From Phoronis australis (taxonomy: Eukaryota; Phoronida; Phoronidae), in contig NMRA01000269.1 of NCBI GenBank assembly GCA_002633005.1, forward strand, positions 511,098-575,097: 64,000 nucleotides of DNA, in the 5' to 3' direction. Made by a program: the position numbers and the translations under genes. The notes beneath the pieces were generated by a model. It was not told the origin of the DNA. It worked only from the letters and a program-made list of their open reading frames with translations, and searched no databases. Below are positions 54,182 through 64,000 of the stretch, in pieces. The stretch's first letter is position 1. Each line of letters begins with the position of its first letter.

Positions 54182-56624
54182 TCGTTGGACAACAATTCAA
54201 GATCGGATGAGCGTGGTAATGTTTTTAAAGCCCAAAAGCGCTTCGGTTAAGAATTCAACATTGACATCTAAACAGGGAGAGCTGCGAATAAAATTAGTCA
54301 ATGACTGGAAAAATATGAATTTTTAAAAAACGATTTTAGGTTTAAGTTTAAAATCAATCAAAAGTAAACATGAATGTCAAGTTACTTCTGGAAGAGGGGA
54401 GAGGAGTGGACACTCATCCGTCTGTCTAGTCGAGAAAGCTCGCGTTTTTGGAAATGTCCTCACGCACGGCAGTCTAACGCTCGATTTTGTTACGACATGT
54501 TCTTCGACCGTTTTTCTCACGTGCATGTAAAGGCTCTGGTATAATCGTTTACTTGATATCATTCTCGAAACTAATTTAACATTTTCTGTAACAGTTCTAC
54601 TTTTCAGAAATGGATGTACACTTTTTGTCACCTGTTGATACTTTATGAGATTTTAAAAAAATACATTGACAGTGTTTAATACATCTAGATGAGCTAATCT
54701 CGTTGATTCGAAGCAAAAAATAACGGAATACGTGCTAACGCAGTAAGCATTTGAAAATAAATTTAAACAACAGTACCATCAACATTACGCCCCTGTTGGA
54801 CTTCTAAACCGATTGATCCCAAACTGATGTCAAAACGATAAAATTGAATCCAAAGAGAATTCCTTGACATTGAAAAATGGCACCTATCTTAGTGGCATGT
54901 CCCCACTAACCGATTGGGTCTTCAGGAGCCGATGTTTCTTTTTGTAATACGTGACATCGTGCGGCGAAGTTTTGTGTGATATTTAGTTTTCGCGAGATTA
55001 CGCCTACGGAACCAAACCAGTATTTTCAAAGTGCGAAACTTAGTATCGTATTGCGCGCGGTACGCTTTTGTTAGTAACGAAAGGGTTCCGTGCATTTGTG
55101 TAGGAATTTTAGAATTATTTAAAGGTGGTATGGACTTCTCAAAACCGGACGAAGATTTTCATTTTGATATGAAATTTACACTTGAAAGTCAAACTTTTAT
55201 AAAGCATTTAGAGGCCAGAGTCTAATCTTTTATTTCAAATCGTTTTCGAAACTATTATTTAGCATTTTCTGTTCTTATTCAGACTATTGAGTGTGAAAGT
55301 TTTGGGTGCGTAATTCTACTGTAAATCACTTATCAGTGAAGGTGGCGCCGCCTTTTAACACTTTAAGAACTTAAAAGTTACACAATCTTCGGCTTTAGCC
55401 CCTGGATTCCCAAAAAGGGGCTAAAAATCTCTTTAATGAAAGTTTCGAATCCAACCAGCTCATTAACGACTAATTATCCATTTATCTAAACTTTTAAATG
55501 CAACAAGAATTCTTTTTGCAAAAAATAGTCGTACCCACCTATAATCATATTTTATGTAGAAACACATATATTTATGTGGGTGTCCCCATTTTTGTCCTTG
55601 AAAAGCAAATTTTTACTAGATAAGGGAGGGAAAAAAGACGCTCAAAATTAATTTGTATGAATGAGAAAGTACATCAATTTTGGATAAAACGTTATTTGAA
55701 ATAAATAAAATCAATTTAAGATATGAAAATTTCTGGGTAATTAATTAACACACCTACTTATTAACGACCAATTTACGGTTTATATAAACATTCATGTGCA
55801 ACGAAGATTCTTTTTGCAAAAAATAATTTAGAAACCATATCCACAACTTCCAAACGTCCTGCGGAGAAGGTAAGGGCTGTTTATCTCCGTTTATCTCCGA
55901 GCACACTATTATAGTTTGCTGGGAAACTGTTTGTTTCTGGAATTAGTTTTAGTTAACAGGTTTGAAACGTTTCACGTGAGTTCAAAAATTGAACTTGCCA
56001 GTTTAGCTCTGCAAAATCGCTGGTCTACATCCCGGCGACTTGGATCTTGGCTAACATCTGCTTTTCGCCCGCTGAACAGCGTTTTCGTTGTGCGGCCGTG
56101 CAGCCGACCCGACAACCAACAACCCCGGTGAGCAGACAACGTACTTGTCGGAAGTGAGACCGGAGATTACACCATACGTAGTGAATAATGACGTTGCGGC
56201 TTGTGCGTACGATCACAGATGTCGTCCGCGATCCGTGTACTATAGTCTATGCCTTCACGACGCCTATTGTGAGGTAGTTTAAGCTGGAATGAGGCTCCGT
56301 CGGCGTCGGCTATTTTCATGAGAACCCAGCGACAAAACAGCTGATGAGGTCGACGCCTCGTGTGATATATTCGTTACGTATTTTTACTTGTAACCGGAAG
56401 TAGTTCTGACAATTTATACTTATATTTAACACCTCGATTTCAATGAACTTCGACTGGAAGCCTTTGGCAGGAATCGGCGATCGATGATAAAATCACAAAT
56501 CCAAGCTCAAAACTAATAACATCAACAAGTCAATCCAACAAAGGCGCACATATTTACAAAACCTTAATGCTCCACGCAAAGTTTACGGTTAAAGTAAAAA
56601 TAACGATAGCAACAGTAGAAAAAT

Positions 56625-56815
56625 AATCAATTTACGCAAAAGAAAATTAATTTACGCCATTAAAAATTAATTTAGGCTATTCAAAATTAGTTCACACCGT
56701 TAATATACAATATACACCGTTCATAATTAATATAACTCATTAAGAATTGATTCACGTCCTTAACGATTATCTTTTCCCGTGTACATTTAATTTACGCCGT
56801 TAAGGATTAACGTAT
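56625..56815. repeat. AT-rich imperfect tandem repeat (~22-23 bp), longer copy
   Basis: Units such as AATTAATTTACGCCATTAAA, AATTAATTTAGGCTATTCAA and ATTTAATTTACGCCGTTAAG follow one another. It corresponds to 44230-44380 in module A and extends about 40 bp further. Confidence 0.65.
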
Positions 56816-58955
56816 TTACACGCGTAACTTTTCCCCATTTGGCCAACTGTAGTCTTGCGACGGAATGCAACCCTGGTGTTAACAATACAAACCAAGAATG
56901 CGAAGAGAGCAGGTCATGCGGATACGTTTTCTACAATAATATTAGGATGCCAACAAACACTAACAATGAAGGATTGAAATGGAAAACATAAACCGCACGT
57001 ATTTTCTGCTATTAACAGCTTCCATTAAAATTCTCGTTTAGCAGAAGTAGTACCCATTTTCCTTGACCAACTTAAGAGTGCAAGCGGTCTCAGGACGGTC
57101 TCAGAGGTCACAAGTCGTAAAATCATCATTATTTCTCTGAGACGCCGGGTTGCTGCCTGAAAATACATTATTAATGATATTAATGAATACGTAACCTTCA
57201 TGAAATAGGCTTACGGGAAAATAATTACCATCCCATGAATCTAATTTGCTGCTCAAAACGTCAAAATTCGAGACAACGCCTGTATTTAGCTAAGAGGCGT
57301 AAGAGGCCTGGGATTTGTTTCATGAAATGTGACATTAAAAGACTAAGTCAGAATTTTGTTTCTCCTCTCCCCACAACTATTTCAGAGATATTTCCTTATC
57401 TCACTTGAGCAATAATTTAAAGTATTTTAGAATGCAGACATAAGCTTACTGCTAGTTACTGAGAAAATTCCTATGAATTATTTAGGGATCTCACTAACCT
57501 GAGGGCAAAAGTGTCTGTACCTTCTAAAAGGGGAATTTTCGCTTCAGTTTTTACTTAAGAGGTAAATATTTGTGATGTTTATTTACTTCACTGCTTTTTA
57601 TGACAATATTCTTTTATGCTTTCACAAAAAAGCAAGTATCAACTGTTACATCCACCAATTACTCGTACAAGAGCAAGCGAAGACGACCTGTTGTCACATA
57701 ACTGATTCATCAGCCTTAAGCTACGCCTCTAGCGTCCACATGCGATGTATTTCCGTTGCCACACTGCTTGGCTTATGAAGACAACACCAAGATGATGGCT
57801 TGATGAGGGAATTAAATTTTGCGTGATTTTAAAATAAAGTTAAGAAGGGAATGGGGCGAATTCTGTGGAATCAAGGGTGCTGATTATTTCCAGACTGTGA
57901 TGCGCTTATAACAGCTGATTTTTGAAATAGCCGCTCCATACCGAAATTCACTATCCTGACCAGGTCTTTAGTGGACGGGAGCTCAGAGCCGCCTACATAT
58001 CCCATGAAAAGCGAGCGGACGGTTTTGACCTGCTGATATAACTTAACTGTATTTTAACACCTTTCTTGTGCCGAAAACTTTCCAGTGCTGTGCGCTGGGG
58101 TGGAAAATGCAAATCTCTTGAAATATCCATGGATGAAGGACATCATGTTTTCCTCTGCGAAGAAGGAACGGATGTTGCGAAGCCAGTCGCTGTGACTGAT
58201 AAACAGATATTTAGTGGGAGACCGCAGCCGATGTTAATAAGCTAAAATAATTTAGTGAGCTCAGCCTCATCATGATTGGGAGGGACTGGCAGAAGTATTT
58301 ATTCCTATGTTTTTAAATTATGAATCCGCTATGAACTAACTGAATTTCTGTCCACTGAATCTGAGTCGGGAACAACCGGAAGTCGCTTTTGCTCTCTCAT
58401 TAACTTAAAGAGCCCGACTTTCCTTGGCAAAACCTTTGTTCAGCAGCTTTGAAGCGGGAGTGTAAGACCGAATTTCTGTCTTTTAAAGTCACTTTTCGTG
58501 AAACCGTTCCCAGGGCTCGTTGTATCAAGCCATTTGCACCATCACTTAAAAGCAATTTGATGATGAAATCATTTGTGAGTAAGCAGCCTTGTTACATCGT
58601 TTCTACTATATATCCCCACTAGTCCAAACCCATCCCAAACTGCATGGTCCAGTCGAGTTGCCCAACTACGCAACTTTTCGTGCAGTTTTCCTCGAAAACA
58701 TTTAGTAACTAATTATTTAAACAGAGTTGAAGATCCTGCATATGCGTGTTCACACAGGGGAAAATAGCTACACTTGGACGCCGAGCATTAGAAATTCGAG
58801 CCGTTTCACTAAACCTTGCACTTCATCAATAGCTTTCCACAAGAAGACTGTTTAGCGCTGTTCTTTGGCCCTTTTGGTGTGGGGAAGGGCAATTATCGCA
58901 CTGATTGTGTTTTACGACAATAAAACACTAGCTAAAAATCCATCTTATGTGAAAT
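56816..58955. other. Non-coding insertion specific to module B
   Basis: This stretch has no counterpart in module A. No coding domain, terminal inverted repeat or tandem repeat was recognised in it. Confidence 0.4.
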
Positions 58956-59659
58956 AAAACGGGTGATTTTTTAACTGTTTGGTTCTGAATTTCAATTCGT
59001 TGCAAAAGTTAAGTAAGGATAATTGTTACAAGAAAAATACGATAAAGAGTAGCCAAAAGTGATGAGTCAGGTTCTCTGGTACCCGTTTTTTACAAAAAAC
59101 TTAGAAGATATCGGGACTTCGGCCAAGATCCGAGCACATCAGAGCAGAGGCCAAATTTCTGGACTTCGTTTACTAAAACAAACTTCAATGGACTGCTGAA
59201 TACAGTTTGTGGCAATCACATCTTGTTCACTCCACAGAATTGCCATCAAGATACACCCACCCCAATTTTTCCTATATAGGATCTTTGAAAATCCGAACCG
59301 CGTCTTGGCCTGGTTACCTTCATTACCTGAAAATAAAGATTGAGGAACGTAAATTATTTTAAGTTATTCATTGGAGACTGAATTGGATGACCACAGATAA
59401 TTAGACCCAGTGGTGTAGTCATAGCACAAAATAAGGGAGACACAGAACACATGGAACACAAAACATGTAAATATAGTTAGACAGTAATGTAGAGAAATTC
59501 TCCATTTCGCAGATTTGAAACGTAACGTTAAATTACTTAATTTGGACTCCAATAAAATGTGAACATAATTTTACTGAGGAGAAACGTCCCCTGTTGTGGT
59601 TGCGAACAACATTTTCTGGCCATTTCTATTCAAGGCACTATCGTACTTTAATTTCAGCC

Positions 59660-61345
<1,686 letters not shown>

Positions 61346-63169
61346 ATGTTTTTGGCTCCTGATTACCGATTGGTTAAAGCAAATACGTCATGTGGATCTT
61401 TTTGTAGACAAAGTAACTGTTTTGTTTGGAGGTTTGAAAATACTCAGTTGAAAAATTGCTATATTAACTTACTGATTACTTCTTGAAATGTCATCTCTTG
61501 ATTAGTCACGATAATCCATGCTGTTTTGCTGTTTTGTTCCATCTCTGCGGTTTCGTAATTTTGTCTGGCACAGAAAAAATTACATTTGAAACCTGAAAAA
61601 ATCTCTGTGAACCACATTGAAATGTCCATGCGCCTGTTGGAAATTTGTGCAATAAATGAAAAAAACATGGTGGATTTGTGGACTATCATGGCCCTTGACC
61701 AAGGAGTGACTGACACATTACACGACACAATTTTATAACTCGTCTCAATCCACCTGATTCCGAGACAGGGCGCGTCTTTGGGGATACAAGTCCGCGTAAT
61801 GACCTCATCAGTAGGGCGCGTTCCGCAGACGCAAGATTGTCAACATACACTTGCGTTACAGTGAGTTATATCACACAATTTAACATTCGCACGTGACCAA
61901 CGAAAACCTTCAGTGGCCGCTAGGGTGCTACAGCAAGGTTCCGAGCGCTCGCCGCGCGAAACCGTGACTCGCCTCAGTTTCGTGGTACGGCAAGCGGCCC
62001 AGCAATAGATAAAATCTTCCATCATCAACTTCTCGAATAGCTCGGAAGGGCTCCATTTACAGCATGTGCGCACCCAACCTAAAAATTGAGGGGGGGGGGG
62101 GTGGAAATTTTGGAAATTTGGACCTTTTACTAAAAAAAGGGGTACATTTGGTGCTGTGAATTGTGCATTCGCCGAATTTTGATAGTTCCTGTCTTTTGGG
62201 TGAATTTTTGTCTCGTTTTCTCGCACTTTTTGTTTCTCTGAGGAGGACCTTTTTGCCCACTTCACCAAATGGGGGGAGGGCTCATTCGAGCCCCCCCGAA
62301 CCCCCTTGGGTGCACGCAAGTACAAATCACCACTCAGGCGGCACGCACTGGCGCAATGAATTCTTGAATAAGAGCTGCCATCACCATTTACTCGCTTTCC
62401 TGAGAAATACAGAAGAAATAGAAAGTATAACCCATTGTTTACTATGGCCGACGGCTACTGAGGCTTCTCTCCTCTAATTTGTTATTACATTGGCATGTTT
62501 TGACCTAATTGATGTAACGCCATAATCTTCTCGCTTTGTTTACACGACAAGGGGTTTATGATTTCTGCAGTGTGTATCTGGTCAATTCTTGAATTGTAAC
62601 CCTTATCGTCCAGACGGCTTAAGTAAAAAGTTGCATTCCGGTCAACACAGAAGTATCAAGGTCGTAAAATAATAATATCAAATTGCATAAGGCACAACAT
62701 GGAGTCGTCGGGGGAGAATCTGTGTTAAAATAGAGCCAAAACCCTGTACGATCAACTTGATTTCGATGTTAGTGTGAAAGTATGACATGAGGGTATCGCT
62801 GGTAAAATTGACCTTCAAGATTACTAGTATGTAATATGTCTCTTCTTGATCCTTAATTAGATCAGAAAATAATTTATAGGCTAGAGAAGAACTGACAGTT
62901 TGTTATTGGTTCTGGTCTGACCCATTAAGTCGCGTGTCACGGCGGGTTATTTTAAGTCACGAAGGCTGTATGACAATCAGGGGAATTCCAGTTGATTTAT
63001 TTCAATTTAATAATGAGAAATTCCAGTAAAAATTGTTGAAGGCGGTCTGGCACACGTACCCGACGTAATCCGGTGCACTGCACTGATCACCCATTTTTAT
63101 CCTATATTAATATTTAGATAAAACCGTTCTGATGAGCTAGAGTTCACTCAAGGATCTTGCAGTGTGCCT
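61346..63169. other. Non-coding stretch with poly-G tract
   Basis: A poly-G run lies near 62085-62102, followed by GGAAATTTTGG phrases and by GGGGGGAGGG / CCCCCCCGAACCCCC at 62270-62305. It looks like a small G-rich repeat element. The 161-residue minus frame across 61840-62325 is biased by these runs and has no domain. Confidence 0.45.
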
Positions 63170-63232
63170 CAGTGGGATTCGAACCCGCGATCTTGAGTAA
63201 AGGAAGCGGACCTATCATACTAGGCCACACTA
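63165..63232 (-). repeat. tRNA-like sequence, probably SINE head or tRNA pseudogene
   Basis: On the minus strand TGGCCTAGTATGATAGG (63211-63227) fits a pol III A box and GGTTCGAATCC (63175-63185) a perfect B box, at tRNA-like distance. The T arm pairs mostly, but the acceptor stem does not (TATAGTG against TGAGGCA), so it is not a functional tRNA. A tRNA-derived SINE or pseudogene is more likely. Confidence 0.6.
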
Positions 63233-64000
63233 TACGCCGAGAACGCGAATAAGCCAGAGTGGAAAAGCTGCTTTTCTGGGGTTAAAACACGATAATCGTT
63301 CTCTGTTTACCCGTCATGCTAAGAAGTCGCGTGCGCCGTATTCGCTGGACAATAATGGAAACATGTTAAACGGGTTGATTAACTCTAACAACATGGATAC
63401 AAAATGTTCATGAGAACGGAAACCGATTTCCACTATGAAGACGAATAACGATATTACTGATATGAAGAACTGGGAAATGGACAGTTCCAACATGTCGATC
63501 AAGCTGTTGATTCCAGCCAATCAAGGCACGGAAAAATGTAAACACTATGATCGTCGTCGCTAGTTCCCTGCGTGTCCGGACACGCTGGTATCATTCAGTA
63601 GCACGCGTTTTATCACTAGTTGATGTAACCTCGGCTGTCATTGGTTAACTTTACCATAAAGGAAGAAAATGGCGGACTATGAATGGTTTTTAGCCTTGTC
63701 AGTGGCGTGACAGCAAATATTTCATGTCTGCAGTAATGCGGTTTAACACAACCGCATGCTTGAAGCACATACATGTATAGATGCACAGGCACACCTGGCC
63801 GATTTAACCGGAGTGTTATTCATACTGTGTAAAAACAGGACAGTAACGTAAACAAAAGTCAGCGACAGTACAAAAATGCACTACGAAAAGGCACAACCAA
63901 GATTTTCTGATTCATATTTCTTGAACACGAATCAGCACCGATTTGCCTGTATAACAGAGCACAAACTATATCCACATTTACACTTCCTCCATCAGCCATG
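63233..64000. other. Non-coding, right edge
   Basis: Nothing certain. An ATG in good context at about 63669 opens MADYEWFLALSVA before a stop. It could be the first exon of a gene continuing to the right, but no convincing donor is seen. Confidence 0.3.

Noticed and set aside
61840-62325. 161-residue open frame on minus
   Set aside because: It runs through poly-G/poly-C tracts and a repeat-like segment. There is no recognisable domain and the frame depends on homopolymer length.
63165-63232. Functional tRNA gene
   Set aside because: The A and B boxes are good but the acceptor stem does not pair.
63669-63710. First exon of a gene starting MADYEW at the right edge
   Set aside because: Good ATG context, but a stop follows after 13 codons and no convincing donor precedes it. 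Not enough to call.

Overview
The window is eukaryotic and from an animal. Genes are split by GT-AG introns of 0.1 to 4 kb, most of the DNA is AT-rich and non-coding, and it holds decayed non-LTR retrotransposons, small inverted-repeat elements and minisatellites. The protein content (an LRR-Ig membrane receptor, a GLYR1/N-PAC homologue, an ASB17-like ankyrin/SOCS-box protein, a THAP-type exon) suggests an invertebrate metazoan, perhaps a marine deuterostome or lophotrochozoan. The species cannot be fixed from sequence alone.

Left part (1-17.1 kb): mostly non-coding DNA around one intact, apparently single-exon gene on the + strand (9488-12097). It encodes a type I membrane protein with a signal peptide, about 13 leucine-rich repeats, one Ig domain, one transmembrane helix and a cytoplasmic tail of ten consecutive 11-residue repeats.

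Middle (17.2-37.5 kb): nine minus-strand exons of a GLYR1 (NP60/N-PAC) homologue. I assembled them by hand with continuous reading frame and consistent phases. They cover the start codon, the PWWP domain, an acidic/basic linker and the start of the Rossmann fold (302 residues). I found no further dehydrogenase exons down to position 1, so the LRR-Ig gene probably lies antisense inside GLYR1 intron 9. The introns carry several repeat families: arrays with about 145-bp and 180-bp periods, a 22-copy 20-bp minisatellite, three MITEs with CAGGGCTTGGAAT-type ends, a TIR element with arms of about 65-75 bp, and a large inverted repeat with arms of about 255-280 bp.

Right part (37.5-64 kb): an ASB17-like ankyrin/SOCS-box gene on + (40279-41604); two diverged copies of a composite repeat module (42.6-45.9 and 54.2-59.9 kb) containing pieces of two LINE types; a minus-strand gene for a secreted protein made of at least eleven four-cysteine repeats joined by Thr/Pro linkers (49075-50923), broken by a one-base assembly N and followed by a decayed extra repeat; a lone THAP-like exon (53136-53262); a decayed L1/Tx1-like LINE interrupted by 40 pure CAG units; and a tRNA-like SINE head near 63.2 kb.

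The genes do not form one pathway. The least familiar items are the four-cysteine repeat protein and the 11-residue-repeat tail of the LRR-Ig receptor. All calls come from reading the sequence. No database search, splice-site scoring or RNA evidence was available.
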